A model generated the notes under the pieces. It ran no database searches and had not been told where the DNA came from. It saw only the letters and a list, made by a program, of their open reading frames with translations. A DNA stretch of 64,000 nucleotides, from positions 1,116,001-1,180,000 of the forward strand of contig JAJNNX010000006.1 in assembly GCA_023159155.1 (NCBI GenBank). The letters are read 5' to 3'. This DNA is from Ustulina deusta (taxonomy: Eukaryota > Ascomycota > Sordariomycetes > Xylariales > Xylariaceae). The translations under genes were made by a program, and so were the position numbers. How positions within the stretch are numbered: position 1 is the first letter of the stretch; the number at the start of each line of letters is the position of its first letter. Positions 34,421-45,751 of this stretch are shown in pieces.

Positions 34421-36088
34421 AAATATTTTGATATTCATGGAATTGCCCAAGCTGACCAGGTCAAGCTGGTATTGTACTAATTCACAGCTCTCGTGTAGCT
34501 ACAGCCAACTACAGCTATTCTGTAGCAGGCGTTAATATAGGGGGAGCGAGGAGCTAACAACATGTTTCTGTCGCTCTTGGCCGATGGTTTTTCATGTACA
34601 ACACACATATATGTGGCGACAACGTCGCGGCAACGGTCTGGCAATACCCATCTGATCGGGTTTTCCAGTGCACAGTGGGCGGAGTCTAGGACAACACGTC
34701 GGTACATTTGTCTAACGGGATGTTAATACTACCGTTCTACTAATTAAGAGACGAGCTGGAACGGGCTAGATCACCCTTAAAAAAATAGACTTATTGATTA
34801 CACGGTTTACGGTAAAGCGCGTATGAGGATCAATAGAACTGGAAAAAGAGTATACTAGTAGCCATTTCGCTATGACGTAAGGCGTTCTAGAAGTTCATGC
34901 GGCGTGGCTACCGCCTCCTGGTTCACTCATCGAGATAGACAGCTACAAATGATGCCATTCCATTGGTGATCTTTACTATGTTCGCTTTGTGGCCAAAAAT
35001 TGGGTGTCGGATATGAAGATGCAGCAATAAATTTCCGAGCTCGATGTATTACATACCTCTAGCTACGTGCCTCAAATAGCAGTGTCGAGAGGATACGACG
35101 ACGAGCGAGACATGCGGTACAAGCTTGTGTTTTATCCCCTCACTGCCTGGATTGACGACGAAAAAAAAAAGCAAAGGGATAGACGGGGGAGGGGAGTAGG
35201 ATAAATTGCTTATGGGTTGTGCTGATACTAGTTGAATCATTTCAGAGAATAGGGCAATAGGGCAATCTGTCAAGAGCACTTGGGATTATCTTGCCAAATT
35301 CGAGGCCGTCGAGATAGGATCTACCGAGCACCCTTCTTTAATAAAATCAATAGACCATCAAACGCATCGATTACTTGGTTTTGTCGAGCTACAGACAGGA
35401 TTAGAGAGATGCCGTCACTAACAAGACCCTGAGGTGGTGGTATGCATGCGCTCACACAATAGATAGAGGCGCCTCGCTCGGTAAGACATATATCTCACAC
35501 CGACAGATGGAGAAAGCTACGTGGTCCAGGTAGGATGAGCTGCATGCACGCAGCAACCCCGCACAACGTCGCGGGTAAAGATGCATGGCTGGCTGGCTGG
35601 CTGGCGGGCAGTGTGCGTGAGGAGTTTATATCGATGGCCGGTCGTTCCGCTCGAGTCGCACCCTGGGATCGCCGTGCGTGGCGATACTTTCATCCCTACA
35701 TATCTCGTATATTTAGTAGCAGACGACGTTTGTTCCTTGCTATTCAACTCATCCCTCTCCTCCTTTTTTTTTTTTGGTACGTCTTCTTGGAAAGCGAGAG
35801 GAGAGATTTCGATATATCAGCCATTGATATATACTACTCCGGATTCGCCTCCGCTACGCCCCCGCTCTCGCTCGAAGTTTCGGCGTCTCGCGATTTACAG
35901 TCTTGAGTTTTGGACGGGAACGGGACGGAATCAAACGACGGGAGTCTAAATCACCAAGTAAGAAGCTGGTACTGCAAAAAAGAAAAAATCTGTGGATCGT
36001 GGAACGTGATGCGCAGCGAAGTTCTGTCTGACTGAAACGAAGATTATATATATATATATATATACTTCAGATCGAGAATATCGGGAAA
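34421..36088. promoter_or_regulatory. spacer and leader of the rhamnose mutarotase gene
   Basis: 1.67 kb without a believable frame. It holds a (GGCT)n repeat at about 35587-35605, T-rich DNA near 35765, and a candidate leader intron from GTAAGA at 35958 to ACTTCAG ending at 36070. The candidate acceptor directly follows a (TA)10 run at 36045-36064. Confidence 0.45.
36045..36064. repeat. (TA)10 microsatellite
   Basis: Ten TA units ending 24 bp before the ATG of the rhamnose mutarotase gene. It is too close to the ATG to act as its TATA box, and more likely the tail of a 5' UTR intron. Confidence 0.9.
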
Positions 36089-37092
36089 ATGTGGAAGCCA
36101 AGCTCCCCGCCCCCACCATCGACGAGACCGGAGCAGCAGGAGCAGCAGCAGCAGCAGCCGGACCCAGCCCCGGGACGGCCGAGACAGGAGTCGATCCGAC
36201 AGCCTGTCGCCGGTCGTCGCGTCGCGCAGATCGTGAAGCTCAAGCCTGAGTTCGTCGCTAAGTATAAAGCGGTGCACGCCGCCGTTTGGCCCGAGGTGTT
36301 GCAGCAGATCAAGATGTGCAATATTCGGGATTGTAGGTTTTTTTTTTTCTCTCTTTTTCTTTTTCTCTTTCTTTTCTTTTCTTTTCTGTTATTCAATTGC
36401 AGGGCTTTTGCCTTTTGCTTTTATTTCTTCTGTTCTCTTATCGTCTTCTCATCATAGTCCGCGAAGAACCGAGAGAACTAGACAATTAGCATAGGGGCCC
36501 CCGGGCCATGGCTACCGGGGCGTTGCGAGACGAGCTATCATGTTATACTATTTCGTTCTAGTTTTATTCATCTGGCTCAGATTTTCCGCGTCCTCGGCTA
36601 GCTGAGATCCTGCTTGTGTTTGAATGGAGCGGATAGATGCCTCTTCACATCGTGAATGAGTATGCATGTATGCTAAACCCGGCAATGCAGACAGCATCTT
36701 CCACGATCCTGGAACCGGCATCCTGTTCGCGTCGTTCAAGTACGTCGGATTCGACTACGCGGGCGACATGGAACGCATGCGCGAAAACGCCAAAGTTCGG
36801 GAGTGGTGGGCGATGACGGATGGCTTTCAAGAGGTAAGTCGGCCATTTTCTTCGAGTTGGTTTCCTCCTCCACTCCACGCTCCCAGTCATTCATTCCGGG
36901 TTTCTTCTCTTCCCCTCCGCCCTGCTCGAGGTGTTCTGCTGTGCGGCTAGGTCGATTTTGATGTGAATGCCCCTACTTACGCCTGTGCTGATGATACATC
37001 AATTGTAGAGTCTGGTTCCCGGCGCGGAGAACAGCGAGTCTGGTGACCCGGCCTGGTGGCAGGAAGTCGAGGAAGTGTTCTATACGCCGTGA
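36089..37092 (+). CDS. L-rhamnose mutarotase with Gln-rich N-terminal extension
   Basis: Three exons: 36089-36332, 36691-36833 and 37009-37092; 156 residues. Residues 1-43 are Pro/Gln-rich with a CAG-type run (EQQEQQQQQ). The domain from 44 on is the RhaM/YiiL fold: RVAQIVKLKPEFVAKYKAVH, with Y59 and H63 in the place of the active-site Tyr and His of the bacterial enzyme, then VWPEVLQQI, YSIFHDPGTGILFASF, VREWWAMTDG and the ending WWQEVEEVFYTP. The enzyme interconverts alpha and beta anomers of L-rhamnose. No other rhamnose-pathway gene is nearby. Intron 1 is long (358 nt) and T/C-rich. The 43-residue extension may be disordered or partly untranslated; a later start would lack a good ATG before the domain. 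Confidence 0.9.
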
Positions 37093-40000
37093 TCATCGCT
37101 ACTCGAGAGGGTCGCGGTAGTGTAGGTCATGGGAACTTCGCAATAGACATAGTCTCTAGTTTCATCGACGGATCGCATGGATTGGTTCTTCTGAACGCCC
37201 TTTTCATTGACGTTCTCAGGTGACAAAAGCAATCAATCTTTGACACGCGATACTGATGGAATGAACCTGGTGACGTTGCTCGCCACATTGCATTCCTTCC
37301 TTGCTTAATATCTCGAATGACCGACTGCTGTCATAGTAGGATAAGATTGGTCCATTTTCAATGACAGCCTGGGTTCTCTAGGGGTTGATTACCCCTCCCA
37401 GGTCTTGCGACAATACTGAGGTCATCGATTCTAAGAGATTCAACACATCGCACACCTACGGGTTTAAGGACCTAGTTAGTCATTACACACGAGAGATACA
37501 ATATCCGACTTTCCATAAGCAAGGATGATGGGCTGTCAACGTCAGTTTCGAGGTGCCAGGGCGGACCCGCCCGTTTTCCTTTCCAGTTCTTGATAGACGG
37601 ATGGTGGGATGAAGTATTCTCGTGCCAAGATAAGAGAATAGACACTGTATGCATCATGCCGCTCCCGTGATGCATTTAGTTAGAGGTGGGCTCGATATCT
37701 TCCTAGTCTCATTGGGGCTGATGAGAACACTACTGCAGGTAACAGATTCTCGAAAACGTATCCCCCGCCGATATATGTAGAGCAATGCTCCTCACGCCAA
37801 TCTAATTCAAAGGCGGCGAATGGCCGACAGCGAATCGCTCCGATCCATTCCTTCTTTCGTCTACCCCGGACCGGGGCTACAGCATCGACAAATCGGAGTC
37901 AGTAATATAGAAATTGCCCACTGGCTAGCCAGACTCCCGTTGGTTCCTAACAATAGATCTTTGCTATAAGTTAATCTAGGCGAAAAATTACAGTATCTTT
38001 GGCTAAGTTGGCTAGACTGTGCGTACATATAGTCATGTCAATCTTGCTACATGGACACTTGTCACGAAGTACTGTGCCTTGTATTGTCGCCGATACACAA
38101 CGTTCCTTGTTCTTCAGACCTTCTATACTAGAATGGGTAATAGTCTGAAGTTATTTTATGACACTGGTACTCGTAGACTAGCAAGATGCCAGGAACGACG
38201 AAGGGTTCTGATCGATGTTGTTGCGCAATGAGTATTAACTACATCAGTGGCTAGCCTAACCCTTAACTACACACACGCTGCTTCATTGTTCCACAGACGT
38301 AGTAGCATTGTGGCACAAGAAGATACTCAACCTTTCAACCCATTTCCGCTTTATGGCTACTCCAATTCAGGGACCAGAATACGGTAATGAAGCTGAATGC
38401 GACGTCGATCTGGCATCTTGAACCAGAGGACGCCCTGTTCAGTAATACGGTAAAGGTATGTCGACAACAAACCACCGATACGTCCGTATGGAACACGAAC
38501 TCTCCCCTCTTCTTCTTCTTCTTCTCCCTTTATTTAATCGTTGTCGAAAACCCGTGTGATTGTTCCCCATGGTCTGACGGGGAGTGCAGGTATCACGTCG
38601 GGAATTTTACGAGCTGGCACGACAGGTGGAAACGTGTCAGGAGCGGGTGGATGGTAACACATTGGTTTGATACTGTCGAGCAAACAATTGGATTTGCTAC
38701 AGAAACATTTCGGTAACACAATTTTGAACCCCATCCGATTCGACCTCAACGCTAACACCACCAACCACCAACACCACCACTACCTTTGGTAGCTCGGTTA
38801 GACTACTACCCAATAGACTGATCGATGGATCGATTCCCATATACCATATCGCTGAGGATTCGATTTAAGGCGAACCATGATAGGGAAAGTTCGAGTACAG
38901 CAGGGATTGAAACACTACTCCATATTCCGCTTTCTGAATTTGTACACTCATCCCCATCTCAACGGCTATATGTATACAGTGGTAGGTAGCGCACGCCAAC
39001 GAGGTAGGTCTGTACATCATGTCCTCACGTCCCCACACACGTGGAATTGATCTCATCGTTGTCCTCGCTCCGCTGCTACGGAGTGGCTTATTTTCCTTCA
39101 CGTCCCAGGGAGCCGGGAACCAGAAATTGCAGTGACACGGTCTGCCACGCGATCGCCAAGAAGCGTACGGACCCGTCTCCCCCCTTTCATCGAACGGAGC
39201 TGAGCTCGAGCTAAAACTCCCGTGGCAACCTCAATATAGGTACACTACACACGCTACACTATACGCCACTAGCCTAGGTTTCTCTAAGAGATAGTGGAAG
39301 TGTAGGTGGTGTACCTAGTTGAGAGAACGGGCGGGTGACTCCCTAGGTAGATAAACTTTATTCATCGACCGCGGAGCCAAAATCCGGGAGAGTTGGCTCC
39401 CTGGGGAATTCACGGTTTTCCGTTCTTGTTTTTTTTTTTTTTCAGCTGGCTCCCTTGCATCTCAGACTTTTTCCCACGTACCGGCGGTAGTATGCCTCGG
39501 TACAACACCTGGTACCTACCTAGCCTAGATCAGCCGTCTCGGCCGCTTTTGGATTCGACGATAAGGCTAGGCCGGGGGGATGTATTCCAGGACTCCCTAA
39601 AACGGTAACAAGCGGCATGGGTCCCTGATAAGGGCGGGTGAGACGGGGGGGGGTTCGTGTTATCTCATCCAATTTGCTGTTTTGAAACAGCGTCTTCCTG
39701 CGCCCGCCTTACTCGTCGCCCCTCGCTCGTCAGCTACACAGTATTATTCAGTAGTATCTGGCGCATGGATGGGGTCTAGGGCACTCGGGCTGAATCGTGC
39801 TTCATTGGTGTGCGTACGCCCCCCCCCCGGGTTCCGAGGAACCCCCTGTCAAAAGCTTGTTTAGCATCGCCTGTTTGGCAAATGGGCCGCTTATCAGTTG
39901 CCTCTACCTGTCCATGGAATGGTGATGAGGGAAAACATGAAGGTAGCGTATACTAAGGGAAAATACGCATAAATATATCTCTCCTCCTTTTGCCCTCCTT

Positions 40001-40346
40001 ATCGGCCAACTTGCACCTCCCATCGCTTCGGATCCATCGAGCTCGGATCGCGGATCGTGACTTGTCGACTAGTTGTTACAGTAGATATAGGGCACAGACA
40101 AGAGTAGAAGCGTATTCCGACTTGCGTGTGGTCGTGTGTCCTGAGCTCGCGTGACAAGGTAGTTTCGGCCCGCATTTCTTCGATTTTTTTGTAATCGAGT
40201 TTTTTTTTCTTCTTCTTTTTTCTTTTTATAGGCCTATACTAGTCGCCTTCGGCACACTCGCTTCCGCTCTCGAGTGTCAAATCACACGATAGGTTTGAGT
40301 CGTTGCGGCGGCGACTCGACGACAACAACAAGGACAGCGGTCCACG
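37093..40346. other. 3.25-kb gene-free stretch
   Basis: No supportable gene. Noted: a (TTC)n run at about 38508-38526, T tracts at 39428-39442 and 40200-40208, a C9 run near 39821-39829, and several CCTAGG/TACCTA words around 39500-39530. The last 300 bp are the leader of the purine permease gene. Confidence 0.45.
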
Positions 40347-42417
40347 ATGATTTCCGTTAACACGATCAACGAGAAGGTGGCGCAAAGCGCGGTTGGACGA
40401 TGGTTCAAGCTGGATGGCAGTGGCCATGTAAGTTGGAGGCCTGGCTCTTCAAGCGCGGGTTTTGGTCTCATGTGCTGACGGAATGCCTCCCCGTCATAGC
40501 CCAAGCAGCGGAAGGGATCTCTTTTCCTTACTGAGATTCGTGCCGGCATAGCCGCTTTCTTCGCCATGGCTTACATTCTCGCCGTAAATGCGAGCATTCT
40601 TTCCGACTCGGGAGGTTCGTCTTTTGTTGTTTTTGTTGTTGCCAAGACATTCAAATTGTCTTGAGAAGTACCCCCTATTGTTAGCTAACAGAAGCTCAAG
40701 GACCATGTGTCTGCGCACACACTGCCGAGGACCCTACTTGCGTCATGGATACCGATTACCTTCTTTGTGTGGCCGAGGTCAAGCGTGATCTCGTGACGGC
40801 TACGGCGGCGATTGCGGCCATCTCATCTTTCTGCATGGGGCTGTTCGCTAATCTGTAGGCACGCCTTGTTTTTGTGTGTATTGCGTCGTTCTCTGGAAGC
40901 GGATGCTGACCTACCGCGGGGGGAAAGACCTGTCTCTTTAGCTCCGGGCTTGGGTTTGAACGCGTACTTCGCTTATAATGTCGTCGGTTTCCATGGGACG
41001 GGGAACACGCCTTACGCCATCGCCCTAACAGCCACGTTCGCCGAGGGCTTCATCTTCTTTGCCCTCGCCTTGTTCGGCCTGCGCCAGTGGCTCGCACGTG
41101 CCATTCCCCGGTCCATCAAGCTCGCCACGAGCGTGGGTATCGGTCTCTTTTTGACCATTATTGGATTCACTTACAGCGAAGGTCTCGGTATCCTGCAAGG
41201 TGCCACAGCCACGCCGCTGGTATTGGCCGGTTGCCCGGAGTCTGGCTTCGGCGAAGACGGCTTGTGTACCGAGGCGACGAAGATGCGCAATCCGGCCCTG
41301 TGGGTTGGTATCTTTGCTGGCGGCTTCTTCACGGTGATGCTTATGATGTACCGGGTTAAAGGCGCCATTATCGCGGGTATCCTCCTTGTCAGTATTATCT
41401 CGTGGCCACGGACGACGGTTCTCACGTATTTCCCTTACACGGAGGTCGGCAACGATGCCTTCGATTACTTCAGGAAGGTCGTCGACTTCCACAAAATCTC
41501 GAGGACCCTCACGGTCCAGTCGTTTAATCTCGCCAGCCACGGGAGCCAGTTCGGTCTGGCTCTGATTACCTTCCTTTACGTCGATATTCTTGACACGACA
41601 GGAACTTTGGTATGTCTATTGCCTCCACCCCTTTTCAGTTTACACGAAATTGCCTTCACTCTATGACTTACCCTCTACCCACTCTCGGCGCTAACCCCGG
41701 GATTTCCAGTACGCCATGGCTCACCTAGCCGACGTCGTAGACCCCGTAACGCAGGATTTCGAAGGCAGCACGGCAGCGTACATGGTGGACGCCCTGAGCA
41801 TCTCCATCGGGTCTCTCTTCGGGTCTTCTCCCGTGACGGCCTTCATCGAGTCGGGCGCGGGCATCGCAGAGGGCGGACGTACCGGCTTGACGGCGATGAC
41901 GACGGGCATCTGTTTCTTCATCTCGGTGTTCTTCGCGCCCATCTTCGCGTCCATCCCGCCGTGGGCAACGGGCAGCGTGCTGATCCTCATCGGCTCCATG
42001 ATGATGCCCGCCGCCGCCGAGATCAACTGGCGGTACATCGGCGACGCGGTCCCGGCCTTTGTCACCATCGTCGTCATGCCTTTCACGTATAGCATTTCCT
42101 ACGGTCTCATCGCCGGCATCATCCTCTACATCATCATCAACACCTCCGTCTGGCTCATCGAGCTCGCCTCCGGCGGCCGCGTCGTGCCGGCCAACAAGGC
42201 TGACAAGGACCCGTGGACTTGGCGCGTCCAGGGCGGGCCGCTGCCGCCCTGGATGGTGCGTGCTGCCAAGGGAAAGAAGGACTTCTGGCGTGAGGACTCG
42301 TACGCCGTCACCGAAGCCACTACCGAGGGTGTTAGGGGAGAGGATAGCCGTAGTCTATCAGGTTCTATCAAAGGGCAGCCGATAGATACGAGCGTGCCAA
42401 TGGAAAAGCTTGCCTAG
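40347..42417 (+). CDS. azgA: AzgA-type purine (adenine/guanine/hypoxanthine) permease
   Basis: Five exons: 40347-40427, 40500-40614, 40692-40854, 40928-41609 and 41710-42417; 582 residues. The family wording is clear: [19 protein letters not shown] in the first helix, a Cys-rich loop ([13 protein letters not shown]), [54 protein letters not shown], and the signature [25 protein letters not shown] in the second half. About 12 membrane spans. Fungal AzgA is a plasma-membrane proton symporter for adenine, guanine and hypoxanthine; the substrate follows from family, not from this sequence alone. Exon 4 uses the acceptor GAAAG at 40927; a more obvious TTTAG 15 bp later breaks the LPVSLAPG wording. 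The gene converges on ATG3. Confidence 0.93.
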
Positions 42418-43012
42418 GCAAGCGTGCTGTAAAGATGTTGAAGTCGAAGCAAACAATATTGGCTTTGGACAGGCTTTTGGACAAAATGTATTTTGTAAAT
42501 AACAAACCGCGAGGTTCTTGAGGGTTCTTGAGATAGCATGTATTGACCATGTAATTCCACAACTTGGCTTCGTCAGGTGCATTTTCTGGTACGGACAGCC
42601 GATGCTAGTAGCCATTACCGATTAAGCTGCTGTTTATTGATTTACATTCCGCGCCAACCTTGCGCCTGTTCCACAGTTTCAGATTGCTCCCTCCATGCAG
42701 CCATCTCTATCTCTGAGCGAACCTAGGTTGAAGAGCTGGCCTCACGGATCAACATATCGCACGAAATAACGCCACAGCGTAAAATGAGTCAATCAATCAG
42801 TCTGTTCGCGACCCAGGAACTCCCTGCCTAACGGCAACCAAACCTGAGTGTATCTTCACAGTCCAAACCAAAAGCCGTTCCTGTCCTGTATAAATAGTGC
42901 TCCGCATCCAAAAAGCCCCTCAAACGCCCCAATGATGCCTCCCAAGCACCAGGTAATTAAAGTTTGACCTCCCGTCCTAGAGCGTTGAAATACATCGAGA
43001 GAAAGCTCACTG
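42418..43012. other. convergent 3' spacer azgA / ATG3
   Basis: 595 bp holding two 3' UTRs. Nothing else is seen. Confidence 0.5.
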
Positions 43013-44166
43013 TTACACGCCCATCGTGAAATCGTGTTCGATACCGGGTGTGACGCTAGCCATAAACTGCTTAAAATTAGCGTTGGGTTGATAGACATGA
43101 AGAGGGTCATGACGCACCTTGAGGAAGACTACGAGATACTGGTCAACTCGAATTGCCACATCTTGGTCCTCCGCTTCAACTTCTTCCCAGTCATCACTAC
43201 TAGACTCGGCGGCAGCTTCGGCGCTTTTAACGTCCAGCTTATTGATCTCATCGACCAGGCCCTCCATTCCAGGGTCACTACCGATCGTCTTCCCTGCCCT
43301 TAACTTCTCACGCCTGAGTTTTAAGGCGGCATCGGCGCGGTCAAGTAGCGTCTTCATGACGGATGCGTGTTTACAGGGGTGTACACTAGCCATCTTCACA
43401 TTATTCGCAAAGAAAGGGAAGTCTTCCAACGTGACTGTCTTGTCCTTGTAATCCCCAACGATGTCCTCCATCATCTGATGTGGAGCAAGGGGTTGGCCCT
43501 CGACGTAGCCCGACAGATAAAGACGCGGTGTGCGATAGTATGGCGAGTACATGATGTAGAGCGTGTATGTCCGACGGGCCCTGCCGGACGACACAGATGT
43601 TAGCATTCTTGATAGATTGGTTCTATCGAGGTCTGATGTACTGACCCTATTCTCTTTTGGGCCTCGGCGTCTGGGATGATGGCTTCATCGTCGTCATCAT
43701 CCTCCATATCAGGGATGTCGTCCTCGTCGTCTAGGCGATCCCCTACATTACCAGCATCGTCGACCGTCCGGACGTCTCGTGCTTTGAGGGGCTGCGAACT
43801 GCTCAGTCCACCGGTACGAAGCCACCCATCGTCGTCGTCAGCCTGCCCCTTGGATTTGAAATCAGCACCGTCGCCAACCACGGCCTCCTCGTGGCCGGCA
43901 TCTCCGGCGAAGTCATCATCAAGGCGGCGATTGCAAGGGACGCCGCGCGTCACAAGGAACTGCTTTCCGGGAGGGAGGTAGTCTACGCGCTGGGACTCGG
44001 AGTCGGCATCGGCCCAGGACCAGGTGGGAAATTTGAAGACGAGATAGTCGCCAGCGGCCACGAACTCTTCGGGGGTGATCTGGCCGGTCTTGCGGAACGT
44101 GGATGTGTGGGTGACAGGGGTGTACTTGTCACGCAACGTGTTGACTGTGGAATACAGGTAGTTCAT
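43013..44166 (-). CDS. ATG3: autophagy E2-like conjugating enzyme Atg3
   Basis: Three exons on the minus strand: 44166-43646, 43580-43118 and 43066-43013; 345 residues. The N-terminus [18 protein letters not shown] is the amphipathic membrane-sensing helix. [13 protein letters not shown] follows, then an acidic flexible region (about 85-170, rich in Asp). After intron 1 come [20 protein letters not shown] and the active site VHPCKHA with C243. DDWEEV (W305-V308) looks like an Atg8-interacting motif in the handle region, as WEDL does in yeast. The conserved end [21 protein letters not shown] spans intron 2. Atg3 takes Atg8 from Atg7 and passes it to phosphatidylethanolamine. All key residues are present, and the length is like that of other fungal Atg3 proteins. 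Confidence 0.97.
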
Positions 44167-45018
44167 GATGGAGTTTCTGTGTGTTCTGTATGCTAGGGTG
44201 CTTGGGGATAGGCGGATATCTGTATGTCTGTACGTGTGTATGTCTGTTGGGTTGGATGCGTGCAGACGTCAAGAGTATGAAATGACGATGTAGTCTGCAA
44301 CGCGAATACCAAGGAAACGGGTGGATGGATGGACGAATGTATGTATGTATGGATGTATGGCTGGATGGCTGCCTGCGGGTCTCAGCTGGATGAGAAAGCC
44401 GCTCTTAGGTCGGTCGATGTGGTTCACGTTGACTAGGCACAAGGCTGGGCTTCCGTCACATGGCTTCTGGGGCAGTGCAGCGGGAATGACACGATTAGAT
44501 ATGTAGATGTCGAGAACGGGATCAGGTCTCAGGTTACCTACCTGAATCCTCGGACATGGCCAGACATACAGAGGGGTTATCGGTGGTCGGAAGGTGTAGC
44601 GGGGTAAGGGAGGGCCGATGGATCCTTGCGGGGTTCTAGCATTTACTCCTACCGGTACCTAGTACTTTCTCTGCCGCAAACAGATTTGGTTTAGCGCAAA
44701 CGCCGCTTTTGCTCAGGGTCAGCTCAGCCTGCAGCCTGTGCTCAGTCAGGTCCATTATGCAAACCGTTATACATGGCAAACATCACTTCAATGAAAAGGG
44801 TCACGGTATTTAGGTAGCACTGGCTAAGACATTGAAGCTTAACTCCGGATTTATCGCCGATCCACGCCTCATCTGCTCTCCCGTCTCGCACGAAACGCGT
44901 CGGTGTACTCTCAGCCCCTTCTGCACTCAAAAATATTAACAGGCATTCACTCGTTACGAACGCATAACGTATTTTTATCCGAGATTTATTCCTTTCCCAT
45001 ATCCAACTTCAGCTTATC
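44167..45018. promoter_or_regulatory. divergent region ATG3 / ASCH-like gene
   Basis: 852 bp. It contains an ATGG/ATGT tetranucleotide repeat at about 44321-44379 in the ATG3 upstream region. TACCTACCTGA occurs near 44536. No gene is seen. Confidence 0.5.
44321..44379. repeat. imperfect GGAT/GTAT tetranucleotide repeat
   Basis: Repeated GGATGGAT, GTATGTAT and GGATGGCT units in the 5' upstream region of ATG3, a simple-sequence tract likely to vary in length. Confidence 0.8.
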
Positions 45019-45621
45019 ATGGCGAAACAAACCAATGACAAACTCCGAATTACCAAGAAGGCACCAGCAAAAGCCAAGTCGCGTTCGAAGGGTCAGTCCG
45101 ACCCCGGAGATCGTATACCTACCGATGTTCTACTAGCCATCAAGGCGGAACACCTAGCAAATATTGTCAATAAGACGAAGAATCACGAGTATCGCAAATA
45201 CCGGCTACCTGACGGGGTCGAACGGCTATGGTTATATGAAACAGCCAATGGGGGTGGTACGGCGTCTATAACGTACGCACTAGATCTAAACCGTCCACTT
45301 GCATTATTATACGATACTAACCAGGTTCCGTATAGACACATTGCTGTGATTCCCGATTCCGTTCGACGTGTCCCCGGCCAAGTCCCGACTGACCCCCCTG
45401 GCATTGGCAACGACGACTTTAATGCCGGGTTAAAACAGTCCAAATACGGCTATCCCATTTTGGAACTATACGAGTTGGTGCAGCCAGTGACAATGGCCGA
45501 GATGAAGTCTAAGTGGAATATGGGTGCTCCAATGGGCTGGCGCTATGTGGGGTCTGAACTGTGGACAGACAGATGGGGGGAGAATGCCGATCGCGAATCG
45601 AAGGTTAAGATGGTGTTCTAA
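45019..45621 (+). CDS. ASCH/PUA-like small protein of unknown role
   Basis: Single exon, 200 residues. The first 30 residues are basic (RITKKAPAKAKSRSKG), then a compact domain: IPTDVLLAIKAEHLANIVNK, KNHEYRKYRL, VERLWLYETANGG, SITYALDLNRPL, and HIAVIPDSVRRV. The order basic motif (K.HEYRKY), beta strand with Leu-Trp-Leu, then a further strand resembles the ASCH/PUA-like RNA-binding fold, in which a conserved Lys/Arg-Glu pair lies near the first strands. This is pattern-level inference. The C-terminal 50 residues (MAEMKSKWNMGAPMGWRYVG) are Trp/Met-rich. Its stop lies only 130 bp from the convergent stop of the class I synthetase-like gene. An alternative is an unknown fungal family with no nucleic-acid role. 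Confidence 0.75.
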   Translation: MAKQTNDKLRITKKAPAKAKSRSKGQSDPGDRIPTDVLLAIKAEHLANIVNKTKNHEYRKYRLPDGVERLWLYETANGGGTASITYALDLNRPLALLYDTNQVPYRHIAVIPDSVRRVPGQVPTDPPGIGNDDFNAGLKQSKYGYPILELYELVQPVTMAEMKSKWNMGAPMGWRYVGSELWTDRWGENADRESKVKMVF

Positions 45622-45751
45622 TGGATGACATGGGTTGGTTTTCATATGCGTTAGATTAGCAGTGAATGGAATAAAGGCTTACAACAGGTATCGATGTCAA
45701 GTCCCCCAGGTACTGATGGGTGCTAGAACTAGAACGCACACTTTTCTCGAC

